This document shows, piece by piece, positions 1 to 12,196 of a stretch of DNA of 64,000 nucleotides. How positions within the stretch are numbered: the stretch's first letter is position 1; every line of letters starts with the position of its first letter. The notes beneath the pieces are model-generated. The model saw only the letters and a list, made by a program, of their open reading frames with translations, was not told the DNA's origin and did not search any database. The stretch is from Phlebopus portentosus (lineage: Eukaryota; Basidiomycota; Agaricomycetes; Boletales; Boletinellaceae), in assembly GCA_037892935.1 (NCBI GenBank), contig JAYXKI010000016.1, positions 124,001-188,000 of the forward strand, in the 5' to 3' direction. The position numbers were made by a program, and so were the translations under genes.

Positions 1-936
1 TCATCGCTTCTTGTTCTTTTGGCGACAATGGATAAACCTTGCAGTTGCTGGGTTTGAAGTCTGGTTTCAGGTCAATAGCGTGGTCCCACATTTGGTGATT
101 TGGTAAATGTTTGAACGATTCCTCACTAAAGATGTCAGCGTATTCTTCCAGGTAAGGCGGCCACTTTGCCGCTTTCTTCATCCTCACATTCCTCACATAC
201 TCATCATCTATCTCTTCTTTCGACAACATCAAATTGCATTCATCTGGACAACATGTAAACTTGATGGATCTAACCTTCCAGTTGATCTCTAGGTTATGTT
301 TCTGTAACCAGTCATGACCGAGGAAGATGTTACTTGATGCTAGAGACGTGACCGCCAATCGGATCTCTTCTTCATGTTTGCCAAAGAATATTCATACTAC
401 GACATACTCCTTGATTAGTCTGCCTTTGTTGCTAGTACCATCAGCATTGAAGACTGGTCTAGGTTGGATATATCTTTGAGTCGGGAACCCGTATCGCTTA
501 ACGAAGCCTTCATTGATGCAGGAGCTAGTGCATCCTGAGTCAATTAAAGCATGAGCATCAATGAAGTGTTCGTCCTCAAGTCCAGGGTTTGACAGATCAA
601 CCTCATCATCTCTAGCGACCTTAGGATGTACAATACTGACGAAAGCATCTAATTCTTTACCACCTGCCCTCCTGACAAACTGCTCTGCATCTTCAATGCC
701 TTCGCGCCATACCTCAGCCATGCATCTGCCAACCACATCCCACACTGCTTCGGTATCATTCGCCTAAGCAATAATGTTCTCACGGTAAGGTTCTTCCACC
801 ACAACCTCATTTTTACAGCAGTTTGAATCTGCTCTTTCTCTCTCAATTTGCCTGCTTGCGCATCTGCTCTTCTGACAAACAAATCTTTATAGACTTTGAG
901 GTCATCATTGTCATCTTCAGATTTATCTGGCAGCAC
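1..936 (-). pseudogene. pol 5' part of copy A: protease and start of RT
   Basis: Read on the minus strand, 936-392 encodes the pre-protease spacer and a retropepsin with the active-site motif DSGCTSS, followed by the conserved [16 protein letters not shown] segment. Sequence below about 300 matches the linker before RT (SPKEQE region) and runs off the window. A stop codon interrupts the frame at about 391, so the pieces are not one functional ORF. In this copy the protease frame passes uninterrupted through the spot where the young element has a 4-bp duplication, which shows the wild-type arrangement. Confidence 0.8.
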
Positions 937-1067
937 GTCGGTGAGGATTTTTCAAAGGGTGAAACTGTCACTGATATTTGCATCTTGGTATTGTACAACA
1001 GGATGATTATATTTTAATGAGTCCAATGAAAGGAGTCCTTTAGAGAACTGACCAGTCATCCCGACAT

Positions 1068-2590
1068 TCATGCCTGGTCTTCTGGAAAACCCTCACCTTC
1101 TACTAACTCTTCCAGCTCAGCAGGCACTACTCGAATATCGACCTCTTCAAAGGAGGATTCCTTCACTTGACCGAGCTCTTCGAGGAGGGCCTCTCTGTCT
1201 TCTGGAACGAAGGCCGCGATGATGGCACGTATCGCTTCACGACCTCGTGGGCATTCCCTGATATAGTGGCCTACCTGACCACACTTGTAGCAAGTGTGCA
1301 TATGACATATCTGGTTCATCATCACATCCATGGGTTGACCTAAGCCTCTGTATGTTACTCTGGTCACATCATGACGATCTTGGGCTGGTGGTGCAAAAGG
1401 ACGAGTTGCCTGTTGAGGTGGTGCAGGGCGTTGCGTCGGTGGCACCAGAGCTGGCTTCATCATAGTCGTGCTTATCACCTTCCACCGACGTTTGGCCATC
1501 AGGTCTCTGATTTGGTGCTCAACCCTGTCAACTTTGATGGCAGCCCTCTTGAACTCTTCATATGACGTCAGTTCATTGGGCAATCTCATGACGCCTTCAA
1601 CAACCTTTGGGTTTAGTGCCCTCTTCAGATGACTCATCAACCATTCATCATGCACTTCCGTCGCTAAGCCAGCATCCACTCGGCAGATATCGAACTTGTT
1701 GAAAAACTCATCAGCATTGAGGTCTCCTTGATACATAGCATCGAGTCACTCGAAAGCCTTTTGAGACCTGGTGGGGTCATTGAATGATGTGTCAAGCTTC
1801 CTCAAGAAAGTGTCCCAACCGTCTGTGAACTCCAAGTTGCCATCCTTGTCGACTGCTCCGCTGGTGTAGCTCTCTGCCCAGCGAGCCGCAGCTCCGCTCT
1901 TCATGTACAACAGGGTGAACATAATCTTACTCTTGTTCATCCTGAACTCTGATTCGGATGCATAGATGTAGAGACATAACTCCTGCTTGAAGTCCACATA
2001 GTTGTGTTTGCCATCGAAATCTCTCAGTTTGGCGATGTGGACCTTCTTTGATCCTTCGTCCCTTGGTGCACACCTTCGCCTGCAGCTTAGAGCGCTAGTG
2101 CGACTGCTGTCGCAAGGTCGGTCATTGCTTCCTTCGACAATGACATCTCATGTTCTTCCTCCTCTTCTTCTTCTTCTTCTTCTTCACTCGGTATGATTGG
2201 AGCTGGTTCCCATAGTCTGCCGAACGACGATGAAGTTGTGATAGGGGGGGCCGATGCTGGGTCAATCGACATTGATAGCCCTGGTAAGGGAGTCATTGGT
2301 TGTGTTGGGGTAGGGGGCATGAGTTCGTCTACGTCGCCTTCTCGCTTCGCTCTCCAGTAGAGAGATTTCCTGTCTCTGTCACTGTACCACTTCTTCACTG
2401 TTTCGTCCCACCAAGCGTCAAAGACTTGATTCCCTGCTTTGACAATGTAGTGTCCTCGTGAAGTGCTCCACCTAGAATTTGCTGGAAGAGCTGCTCATTG
2501 GTCATCATTTAGCTCCACCTTGATAGGCTGAGGGTGGAATGGGGATCGGGATGTTGTTCGGACAGGACCGACTTCGGATGATCGGCTCAT
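1068..2590 (-). pseudogene. gag of copy A (broken)
   Basis: Three ORF blocks (2398-2087, 1997-1746, 1736-1068) in different frames align in order with the young Gag. They cover the N-terminal WRAKREGD segment, a poly-acidic stretch encoded by a short GAA repeat, the capsid-like core (YVDFK, SGAAARWAESYTSG, YQGDLNADEFFNKFDICRVDAGL) and a CCHC zinc knuckle of the form CYKCGQVGHYIREC near 1270-1320. The start aligned with copy B is an ATG at 2590-2588. The heptamer GGGTTTT that may drive gag-pol frameshifting is kept near 1085. Frame breaks make it non-functional. Confidence 0.8.
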
Positions 2591-2935
2591 CTTTGAAATT
2601 GATAGATTAGATGAAAGGCCCTGAGATAAACAATGAATGAGATGCTAGTTGATGATTGGACTCTATGTGTCACCCACGAGAATGTCTGGTGCGAGTTCTA
2701 AAGAAGGGTAATTCAGAGTGCCATGGTGGTATGATTGGTTAGTACTTCAGGTACTATCGGAACACGTCAGAGTCAATCGGACTTCAATGGGCAAGATAGG
2801 GGTTTGTTATCTGCACAGTGGGAACCGGGTTTCACTCAATGTCATCCTTCGAAGATATACTTTAGGGGACATGTCACAGGCGAGCACTCGACGACAACGG
2901 AATCAGGTGTGAGCCAAGGGTGGGTCTTTCTATTA

Positions 2936-3400
2936 TGTTAGGCAGATGGCTCAGGGGCTGAGTCGAGGTAGGCCAACACAACAATAAACAAGCATAGATG
3001 AGATAATCCCAAACATGTTGCTCAGGTCAAGACAGCTAAGACAAGGCTTAAGTCCAGACCGTCGAACGCTATGTCGAAGTGAAGGTAAGTAGAATTTCAA
3101 TAAGCTATTAATACAAGAGTAGATACCTATGTCTAAGTGAAGGTAAGTAGAATAGAAAGACAAGGAAATGAAAGAGTCAAGCTATCTACTTATATAGACT
3201 TCAAGTGTGGGAAAGGTCTACTCTAATAGGAAGTCGCATGATAAAGGAATGGGATGATTAGTGAGTGTGATAGAACATCGTGGAATGTTCTGGCGAATGG
3301 ATGAGTAAGCACATAAGAAAAATAAAAGAAAAGGAAAAGAATATTAAAAAAAATGAATGATGATGTAAGAAAAGAAAAGAAAAATGTTCGAGTCCTTACA
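2936..3400 (-). repeat. 5' LTR of copy A (465 bp)
   Basis: Boundaries come from alignment to the young LTR: on the minus strand it starts TGTAAGGACTCGAACA (ending at 3400 on the plus strand) and ends CTAACA (at 2936). A TATATAAG-type box and the GTCTTTCTATT 5'-RNA motif are present. Immediately downstream on the minus strand, AATAGAAAGAC (2934-2924) is the primer-binding site. Its U5 part differs from the young LTR (GGTCTGGACTTAAGCC-type sequence), marking an older LTR subfamily. Confidence 0.85.
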
Positions 3401-3491
3401 GGCTTATTTGAACTAACGGTCATGTTCTTCAGACTATGCAATGCGCCAGCGACTTTCCAAGGTTTTATGAATGACATCTTTCGAGAGCTAA
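3401..3491 (+). mobile_element. 91-bp RT fragment of host copy C
   Basis: Plus-strand sequence matching the RT region of the young element at 20821-20911 ([16 protein letters not shown] region). It ends in GCTAA and resumes at 12197 with the same GCTAA followed by the next RT bases. The fragment is therefore the part of copy C left between the insertions of copies A and B. Confidence 0.85.
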
Positions 3492-3973
3492 TATTAGGCA
3501 GATGGCTCAAGGACTGAGTCGAGGCAGGCCAATACAACAACAAACAAGCATAGATGAGATAATCCCAAACACGTCGCTCAGGTCAAGATAGCTAAGACGA
3601 GGCTTAAGTCCAGACCGTCGAACGCTATGTCGAAGTGATAGTAAGTAGAATTTCAATAAGCTATTAATACAAGAGTAGATACCTATGTCAAAGTGATGGT
3701 AAGTAGAATAGAAAGACAAGGAAACGAAAGAGTCAAACTATCTACTTATATAGACTTCGAGCATGGGAAAGGTCTACTCTAATGGGGAGTCACATGATGA
3801 AAAAATGAGGTGATTAGTGAGCATAGTAGAACGTCGTGGAATGTTCCGGCGAATGGATGAGTAAGTGCATAAGAAAAGAGAAGTAAAAGAAAATAAAAGA
3901 AAAAGAAAAGAAAAAGAATATTAAAATGAATGATGATGTAAGAAAAGAAAAGGAAAATGTTTGAGTCCTCACA
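3492..3973 (-). repeat. 3' LTR of copy B (482 bp)
   Basis: It aligns with the other LTRs of the family. The terminal CA has become TA (the plus strand starts TATTAGG instead of TGTTAGG). The adjoining TCACCCCCCC (3974-3983) is the complement of the polypurine tract, which fixes this as the 3' LTR. Confidence 0.85.
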
Positions 3974-6900
3974 TCACCCCCCCTTCAAGGTTGGGTATCC
4001 CGACCAACCACATAAGCCTTCTGAGGATGTGAACTTGTACAGTGCTCGCAGACTTCATTGAGGTATCATTAACTTCCTCAGAGCTCTGGGATGTTTGCGA
4101 TAGAAATCTTGAATTGATTCCTGCGCATTGTCCTTGATGTTGGATTCCGGCTGCCATGTCGCTTCCTCGTACCCAACCCACTTGACCAAGAACTGGAGCT
4201 TGCCTCGATGTAGACGTGAGTTGAGTATTTCTTCAACCTCGTACTCTTCCTGTTCGTCAATAATCACTGGTGGTGGTGGAGGCGGTTTCTTTTGTGACTT
4301 GAAGGACGGTTGGACAGCCGGTTTGAGCAAGATCTCGTTGAAGACTGGGTGAACTTTCTTTCAGGTCTTCAGCAGTTTGAGTCTGTATGCACTTGCACCA
4401 ACCTTTTCTACCACCTCGAAGGGACCGAACCACTTGTCATCCATCTTCTTCGTCGGTTGGATTGTTTTGATATTCCGTCCGTCCAAGAAGACTTTTGATC
4501 CCACCTCATAATTGACAGACTTCCCAGCATGACAATCATAGAAGTGCTTCATGTCTTTGTTCACTTGGGCCAGGTTACTCTGAGCAAGCTCATGTACCTC
4601 CTTGATGTGCTTGGCAAATTCTTCCGCTGATAGGTTTGACGACGCTGTCCCAACTCCCGTAAAATCCAAGGGATGCATTCCGGTGTTGACAAAGAAAGGA
4701 GACAGTTTTGTCGCTGAGTGCTCACGGTTGTTGTATGAAAATTCTGTGAGAGCCAGCCAGTCCACCCAGTCTGATTGACGATGATTGACATATAAGCGAA
4801 GGTATTGTTCAAGTTCCTGGTTAACCCTCTCCATCTGTCCATCAGTTTGTGGGTGATACGCTGTCGACGGGTTTTCCTCAATGTGTAGGAGCTTGTACAA
4901 CTCTTTCATCATCTTTGCATCAAACTGCACCCCTCGGTTGTGAATGATCTTTTGGGGTAGCCTATATAGTCGGAAGACGTGGTCCCTATAGATCCTAGCC
5001 ATGCCTTCAGCTGTTAACTTCGTTGTCATCGGAATCACATGGATTTGTTTGCTAAAGCGATCAACTACCACGCAAATCGCATTAAACCCATTCGACTCTG
5101 GCAACTCTCCAATCAGGTCGACCATGACAATTTGCCATGGTGCCTCCGGCACCTCATTAGGGTGCAAAACCTTTGCTCTTGTTGTCCTTAGAGCCTTCGT
5201 CCACTGACAATGATCATACCCTCACACATACACCCACACATCTGCACTCATCTTCAGCCACCAGTACCTTCATGCTATCAGCTGGATTGTCTTTGTCACT
5301 CCTGGATGTCCTGCCAGGGTCGAGTCATGGTGTTCCTTCATGATGATCTCTCTGACGCTTGCTGGTACGTATAGCCACCTACCCATCTTCTATGCTTCTC
5401 CTCTCCACTCAACTACCTTCGGTCATTCCTCTTCACCTTCCTGTCCTTGTGCCTCCCTGACCTTGCTGACAAGAACATCTCTGGATGTCTGAACCATTCC
5501 TCTGACCAGCCATTCCTTCTTGATGAAGGTCACATTCTCGTTATCACACTCACCCTTGTCGTAATCTGCTCGACGTGATAACAGATCAGCCTTACCTAAC
5601 GTCTTTCCAGGCTTATGGACTAGCGTGAAATCAAACTCAGCTAAATCGAGTCGCCAACGGGCTTGTCAACAATTTAGCTTCTGCGGCGATCAGAAGTACG
5701 TTAGATTTGCATGGTCCGTCCATACCTCAAAAGGTTGGTTAGCTCCTTGGAGATATTGTCGCCATTCCTTTAGGGCTTGAACGATGGTGAGCATTTCTTT
5801 ATTATAAATCTCATAATTTTGCTCTGCCTCTAGAAATGTCAATGACTGATAAGTGATCACCTTCCATTTGCCATCTTGTTTCTGGAGAAGGACTCCACCA
5901 GTCGCAAAGTCCGATGCATCTGCTTCCACACGGAAAGGGTCCTCGTTGTTGGGTATCGCTAACATGGGAGGACTACTCAAACGATGCTTCAGTTCCTTGA
6001 ACGCTGCCTGTTCATCTTTGCCCCACTTCCATTCCACCTTACCCATCAGCGTAGTTAGGGGTTTGATGACCAAACTGTAATCCTTAACAAAACGTCGCAA
6101 CCAATTTCCTAGTCCCAGGAATTGTTGCAGTTCGTGGACGTTCTTTAGAACTGGCCAGTCCTGTACTGCTGCCATCTTCTTGGGATCCATTCGAACTTCG
6201 CCATTGCCGATGATGTGCCCAAGGTACTTGACTGTATCAACTTCGAACTCGCACTTCTGTGGCTTTAGAAAAAGTCCATTTTGACGAAGAATCTCAAAGA
6301 CTCATTTGGTGCGCCTACGATGTTCCTCTAGATCATTCGAGAAGATGAGAATGTCATTGAGGTAAATGATGACGATACCCTCATGAATCAGTTCCTGAAA
6401 GATATCATTCATGAAGCCTTGGAATGTCGCTGGTGCATTGCACAAACCAAAGAACATGACTGTGGATTCGAACAAGCCTAAATTCGTCCTAAACACTGCC
6501 TTCCACTCGTCTCCCTCGCGAATTTGGATGTTGTAGTAGCCCCAACGAACATCGAGCTTCATGATGTACTTTGCATCCTTGACCTTGTCGATGAGCTCAT
6601 TTATCAATGGTAACGGATACTTGTTCTTGACCGTCCCTTTGTTGAGCTTCCGATAGTCTTGGATTGCTCGCAGGCTCCCATCTTCTTTCTTGATAAAAAA
6701 GAACGGTGATGCCATTGGAGATTCCAACTGTCAGATGTGTCCTGATGCTAGGTTTTCCTCAATGAACTCTCTCATCACTTCTTGTTCTTTTGGTGACAAT
6801 GGGTAAACCTTGCAGTTGCTGGGTTTGAAGTCTGGTTTCAGGTCAATAGCATGGTCCCACATTCGGTGATTTGGTAAATGTTTGAATGATTCCTCACTAA

Positions 6901-7121
6901 AAACGTCGGCATATTCTTCCAGGTAAGGCAGCCACTTTGCCGCTTCCTTCATCCTCACATTCCTCACATACTCATCATCTATTTCTTCTTTTGACAACAT
7001 CAAATCGTATTCATCCGGGCAACGTGTGAATTTGACAGATCCAACCTTCTAGTCGATCTCCAGGTTATGTTTCTATAGCCAGTTGTGACCAAGGAAAATG
7101 TTACTTGATGCCAAAGACATG
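3974..7121 (-). pseudogene. pol 3' part of copy B: RT, RNase H, integrase, chromodomain
   Basis: Minus-strand ORF blocks align in order with the young Pol: 7003-6731 (pre-RT), 6727-6302 (RT with YLNDILIF in place of YLDD), 6190-5690 (RNase [12 protein letters not shown] and TDHANLTYF), 5167-4361 (integrase, [27 protein letters not shown]) and 4330-4055 (chromodomain, YEVEEILNSR and FLVKWVGYEEATWQPE). The catalytic YLDD has lost its first Asp. The RT block ends at a TGA (6304-6302) at exactly the codon where the young copy also has TGA. Several frame breaks make it inactive. Confidence 0.85.
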
Positions 7122-7126
7122 ACCGC

Positions 7127-9103
7127 TATAGACTATCAGACTCTCCTAGATAGGGACAAAGGCAGTGGCGGCGTTTGACCACAGGGAGGCGATGTCAAAG
7201 GTATCGAGAGGAAAAAGGGGAAGTCCTACCAGATCTACAGACTACCTACAGACTTTCAGAAGCGACACTCAGCTCAGATGCACAAGGATCCAGGCATCAG
7301 ACAGATCCGCCGCGATGTCGAATAACTCGCCACGGCGATACAAATCTCAGCGGGGTCCGAAAGGATGAATAGAGACTGCCGAGTCCAACTGAACTGGCAA
7401 AGGGGTTGAAGCGGCAGGCTGTGTGTGGCGGCAGCGGATAATCACACTTGTGCGATTCCGGCTGGTAGTCGGGGAGACGATGTGGGAACGACACAGAGAA
7501 GGCAGAGGTGAGAGTATGTTGACACCACTCAAAAGGGGAGTGGTGTCAGCGGTAGAATGATGCGGAGGCAGCGGAGACGTTGAGAAGTGGCAAACTGGAT
7601 TCAGACGCAGGGGAGGCACCAGCGCCGGTGGTAGCTGTGGGCACGAGAAGAGTGACAGCTGCATCGAGATGTCGAGGAAGTATCACAAGTCCCCTGAACT
7701 GAATGGCAGCGAAGAATCCTGAGAGGGGATGGCGATGCAGATAAAAGTCGAAAATTCCCGGAGTGATTACTAGAAGAGTGACGGCTGCGTTGGGACGTTG
7801 AGGAAGAATCACAAACAAACTGAACCGAGCAGCAGTGGAGGATCGCAAGAGGGGACGCCAATGCAGATAAAAGTCGAAAATCCCGGAGTGATTACTAGAA
7901 GAGTGACGGCTGCGTTGAGGTGTCAAGGAAGTACCACAATCGGTTGACGCCGGATGACGGCGAAGAAGCACAAAAGGTGGCCTCAGGCGCGGGGAGAAAT
8001 CAAAAATCCCAGGAGTGATTACTAGAAGAGTGATGGCTGTGTAGAAGAGAGATGTTCGGGGCAGCGAGCGAGCTCAGCAACCTCTCTTGCACTTCTAGGT
8101 GTGCAAGGTTGCTCGGCAGCAGATTCTGTCGTGACAGTGCCTACTCCTGTAAGATTGAGGCCGCGCCATCAGGATGGGATCGGCGGGGGCACGTGACCAG
8201 GAATTTGCCCAATCCGGCTATCTGGTTCACTGAATACACTGGCTTCTTGAAGGGGGCTCTCTACTTGTAGTTGGTTTTTGGTAGCTGTGTCTTAGAAGGT
8301 ATATCTGCCACTTTTTAGGATAGATACATGCTCTCTATATATACTATGAGTCCTTGATAAGAAATATCACTAAAGCGGTGGGCGGTGAGGTGCGACAGGC
8401 ACACCGCGATGGCAGGGGCCACCGCCGAGATGTACTGCCAAGCCACTAAGACCCAGGAGCGCCCCAATCAGAACAGTGGATGCTGGTACATCGTGTCGAG
8501 CGTTGGGTCCATTCGGATCGGTCAGGGCGTGCTCTATGTAGATCTGAAACACCAAGGGATCGAATGAAACTAAAAGAGGGAATGTACGGATGGCTGCCAG
8601 GCATGCTACCATGCTCGGCATACAATGTGGGATGATAGGAATATGAAACAATCAACAAAATAGACCTTAGATAGGTTATAATTTACCCAGCCGGCACGGT
8701 GGCGGGCATACACCTCCGTGATGGCGCAATATACATCCGCTGCAGTGTGTCCAGCTGCCGTGCGAGCATTTCCGAAGTCTGGAATCACTGGATTCAGTGG
8801 AACCGTTCTTAGGAGAGGCTGGAGAAGGGGAACCAGGGTTTGGTCGAAGGGGGGACAGGGTGATCATAAGATAGAAGCGAAGGCGTCGCTGCCAGTTCAT
8901 ATGGTCGGTGGCGGCGGTGGCATGGGTGCTGTTCCTAGGCCACTGAAGGTCCGGCAACCACTGAGCAGGCTGTATTATGGGTAATGGTGGTGAAGGCTGG
9001 TTTGCTGACAATAGTACATGGGGTGTCCTGGGTATGGCATAGGGGAGTACAGCCCTTACAGGCCTGTGCCGCTAGACCAGTACAGGTTAGTGCGGCGCAC
9101 TAC
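7127..9103. other. unidentified 1977-bp insertion inside copy B
   Basis: Copy B is interrupted between ACCGC (7122-7126) and ACCAC (9104-9108), which look like a 5-bp target duplication with one CpG-to-CpA change. The inserted DNA is CpG-rich, unlike the decayed host copy, so it is younger or comes from elsewhere. It contains a 126-bp tandem repeat (7649-8050), an AT-rich stretch near 8290-8360, and on the minus strand ORF pieces (9011-8676, 8788-8606, 8651-8370) that could be exons of a captured gene. No transposase, LTR or clear terminal inverted repeat was seen. The last bases hold a short hairpin, TAGTGC-GGC-GCACTA (9089-9103). Confidence 0.55.
7649..8050. repeat. tandem repeat, about 126 bp, four copies
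   Basis: The motif AGAGTGAYRGCTG recurs at 7649, 7775, 7900 and 8027, i.e. every 125-127 bp. Flanking blocks are also shared (GATTACTAGAAGAG before the later copies, GATGCAGATAAAAGTCG in two units). The last unit is partial. Units differ by scattered substitutions, so the array is not brand new. Confidence 0.75.
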
Positions 9104-9108
9104 ACCAC

Positions 9109-9760
9109 CAGTCAGATCTCCTCTTCATGTTTGCCAAAGAACATCTATACCACGACGTACTCCTTGATTAGTCCACCCTCGTTGCTGGTACCATCAGCAT
9201 TGAAGACTGGTCTAGGTCGGATATATCTTTGAGTTGGGAACCTGTATCGCTTAACAAAACTCTCGTTGATGCAAGAGCCTGTGCATCCCAAGTTGATTAA
9301 GGCATGAGCATCAATGAAGTGTTCATCCTCAAGCCCAGGATTTGACAGATCAACTTCATCATCTCCAGTGACCTTAGGATGTACGATGCTAACAAAAGCA
9401 TCCAATTCTTTACCACCCGCCCTCCTGATGAATTGCTCTGCATCCTCGATGCCTTCACGCCATACCTCAGCCACGTGTCTGCCAACCACATCCCACACTG
9501 CTTTGGTATCATTCGCCTAAGCAACAATGTTCTCATGGTAAGGTTCTTCCGCCACAACCTCATTTTTTACAGCGGTTTGAATCCACTCTTCCTCTCTCAG
9601 TTCGCCTGCTTGCGCATCTGCTCTTCTGACCAACAAATCTTCATAGACTTTGAAGTCATCATCATCATTTTCAGATTCATCTGGCAGCATGTTGGTAAGG
9701 ATCTTTCAAAGGGTGAAACCGTCACTGATATTTGCATCTTGATATTGTACAACAGGACGA
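9109..9760 (-). pseudogene. protease region of copy B pol
   Basis: Minus-strand ORFs 9563-9297 and 9498-9145 align with the young pre-protease and protease region. The active-site motif DSG is altered to NLG (LINLGCTGSC), so the catalytic Asp is lost. Several stops separate it from RT, and the unknown insert (7127-9103) splits it from the remainder of pol. Confidence 0.75.
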
Positions 9761-9837
9761 TTATATTTTAATGAGTCCAACAAAAAGAATCCTTTAGGAG
9801 ACCGACCAGTCATTCCGACATCTATGCCTGGTCTTCC

Positions 9838-11371
9838 AGAAAACCCTCACCTTCCACTAGCTCTTCCAGCTCAGCGGGCACCACTTGAACATCGACCTCT
9901 TTGAAGGAGGATTCCTTCGCTTAACTGAGCTCTTCGAGGAGTGCTTCTCTGTCTTCTGGAACAAAGGCTGCAATGATGGCATGTATCGCTTCATGACCTC
10001 ACGAGCATTCCCTGATATAGTGGCCCACCTGACCACACTTGTAACAAGCGTGTGTACAACACACCTGGCTCATCATCACATCCATCGGTTGGCCCAGACC
10101 TCTATATGTTATTCCTGTCACATCACGACAATCTTGGGGAGGTGGTGCATAAGGGCAAGTCACTTGTTGGGGCAGCATGGGACGTCTCATTAGTGGTGCC
10201 GGAGCTGGCTTTGTTGCTGTCGAGCCAATTGTCTTCCTCCGACGTTTGGCCATCAGGTCCCTGATTTGGCGTTCGACCCTGTCGACCTTGACGGCAGCCT
10301 TCTTGAACTCTTCGTATGACATCAGTTCATTGGGCAATCTCATGACACCTTCGATGACCTTTGGGTTTAGCGCCCTCTTCAGATGACTCATCAACCATTC
10401 ATCATGTGCCTCTGTTGCTAGGCCAGCGTCCACTTGGCAAATGTCAAACTTGTTGAAGAACTCGTCAGCATTGAGGTCTCCTTGGTACATCATGTCTAGT
10501 TGTTCAAAGGCTTTCTGGGATCTGGCAGGGTCATCAAATGATATATCCAGCTTCTTCAAGAAGGCATCCCAGCCATCTGTGAATGTCAGGTTGCCATCTT
10601 CGTCGACTGCTTCACTGGTATAACTTTCCACCCAGCGAGCTGCAGCACCACTCTTCATGTATGATAGGGCGAACATAATCTTACTCTTGTTCGTCCTGAA
10701 CTCTGATTCAGATGCATAGATGTAGAGATGCAGCTCTCGCTTGAAGTCCACATAATTGTGTTCGCCATCGAAGTCTCTTGGTTTGGCGATGTGGACCTTC
10801 TTTGACACCTTTGAGCCTTGGTTCACTCCTTCGCCTGCTGCTTGGAGCACTAGCGCAACCGCTGTCGCAAGATCGGTCATTGCTTTCTTTGACAATGACA
10901 TCTCATATTCTTTCTCCTCTCTTCTTCTTCTTCTTCTTCTTCTTCTTCTTCTTCTTCTTCTTCTTCGCTCGGTATGATCAGAGCTGGTTCCTGTAGTTTG
11001 CTGAATGATGATGAAGTTGTGATAGGGGGGGGCAATGCTGGGGTAATTGATGTTGATAGCCCTGGTAAGGGAGTTATTAGTTGTGTCAGGGTAGGGGGCG
11101 TGGGTTCGTCTACGTCGCCTTCTCGCTTCGCTCTCCAGTAGAGAGATTTCTCGTCTCTGTTGCTGTACCACTTCTTCACTGGTTTGTCCCACCAAGCATT
11201 GAAGACTTGATTCCCTGCTTTGACAATGTAGTGTCCTCGCAATGCGCTCCACCTAGAGTTTGCCAGAAGAGCTGCTCGTTGGTTGTCAGTTAGCTTCACC
11301 TTGATAGGCTGGGGGTGGAATGGGGATCGGGATGTTGTTCGGATGGGACCGGCTTTGGATAATTGGCTCAT
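9838..11371 (-). pseudogene. gag of copy B (frameshifted)
   Basis: The minus-strand frame 11371-10877 starts with an ATG at the position aligned to ACG in the young copy and encodes the WRAKREGD N-terminus and an acidic run. A second frame (11252-9999) encodes the acidic/arginine run, capsid core and most of the CCHC knuckle (CYKCGQVGHYIREC), ending at a TGA probably made by CpG decay. The two frames meet inside an expanded (GAA)n tract at 10921-10966, so repeat slippage is the likely frameshift cause. Confidence 0.8.
10921..10966. repeat. (CTT)n/(GAA)n microsatellite in copy B gag
   Basis: About 15 uninterrupted CTT units. On the coding (minus) strand this is GAA, coding poly-Glu. The young copy has only a short, interrupted GAA/GAG run at the corresponding place (about 18330-18360) and copy A an intermediate run near 2163-2185. 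Confidence 0.9.
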
Positions 11372-11715
11372 CTTTGAAATTGATGACTAGACGAAAGGCT
11401 CCGAGGTAGATAATGAATAAGATACTAGTCGACGACTGAACTCTATGCATCACCCATGAGAAGGTTTGATGGGAGTTCCAAAGAAGCATGATTCAGAGCA
11501 CCACGATGGTGTGATTGGATGGTACTTCGGATACTATCAGAATACGTCGGAGTCAATCAGACTTCGACGGGCAAGATAGGGGTTTGTTGTCTACTTGGTA
11601 GGAACCGGGTTTTGTTCGATGTCGTCCTTCAAAGATATACTTCAGGGGACACGTCACAGGCGAGCACTCGACGACAACGGAATTAGGCATGATCCAAGGG
11701 TGGGTCTTTCTATTA

Positions 11716-12196
11716 TGTTAGGCGGACAGCTCAAGGATTGAGTTGAGGTAGGCCAACATAACAACAAACAAGCATGGATGAGATAATCCCAAACACGTTG
11801 CTCAGGTCAAGACAGCTAAGATGAGGCTTAAGTCCAGACCGTTGAACACTATGTTAAAGTGATAGTAAGTAGAATTCAATAAACTATTAATACAAGAGTA
11901 GATACCTATGTCAAAGTGATGGTAAGTAGAATAGAAAGACAAGGAAATGAAAGAGTCAAGCTATCTACTTATATAGACTTTGAGTGTGGGAAAGGTCTAC
12001 TCTAATGGGGAGTCACATGATGAAGAAATGGGGTGATTAGTGAGCGTAGTAGAATGTTGTGGAATGTTCCAGCGAATGGATGAGTAAGCGCATAAGAAAA
12101 GAGAAGTAAAATAAAATAAAAGAAAAAGAAAAGGAAAAGAATATTAAAATAAATGATGACATAAGAAAAGAAAAGGAAAATGTTCGAGTCCTTACA
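11716..12196 (-). repeat. 5' LTR of copy B (481 bp)
   Basis: It aligns over its length with 3492-3973. On the plus strand it begins TGTTAGG and ends CTTACA. The PBS GTCTTTCTATT (plus-strand reading) lies just outside at about 11704-11714. The two LTRs of copy B differ by many transitions, so the insertion is much older than the 17176-23785 copy. Confidence 0.85.

Larger units (their letters stand above)
1..3400 (-). mobile_element. Ty3/gypsy chromovirus copy A, 5' part (continues beyond left edge)
   Basis: Degenerate minus-strand LTR retrotransposon. From its 5' end (high coordinate) it holds a 5' LTR (2936-3400), a primer-binding site (2924-2934), gag (2590-1068), protease (936-392) and the start of reverse transcriptase, cut by the window edge. 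It is clearly related to the young copy at 17176-23785. Gag is broken into three frames, and many CpG sites of the young copy appear here as TpG or CpA. Directly outside the LTR, at 3401, begins plus-strand RT sequence of copy C, so copy A is inserted in copy C. The expected matching target duplication lies outside the window. Confidence 0.9.
3492..12196 (-). mobile_element. Ty3/gypsy chromovirus copy B, complete but degenerate
   Basis: An 8.7-kb minus-strand element with both LTRs (3492-3973 and 11716-12196). It is flanked by the 5-bp target duplication GCTAA (3487-3491 and 12197-12201). Internal order on the minus strand is PBS (about 11704-11714), gag, protease, a 1977-bp foreign insert at 7127-9103, then RT, RNase H, integrase, chromodomain and a C-rich complement of the polypurine tract beside the 3' LTR. 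All reading frames carry stops or shifts. Removing the insert gives about 6.7 kb, close to the 6.6-kb young element. Confidence 0.9.

Noticed and set aside
9089..9103. Helitron 3' end (hairpin near the terminus of the unknown insert)
   Set aside because: There is no CTRR end 10-12 nt after the hairpin, no 5' TC, and insertion is not between A and T.
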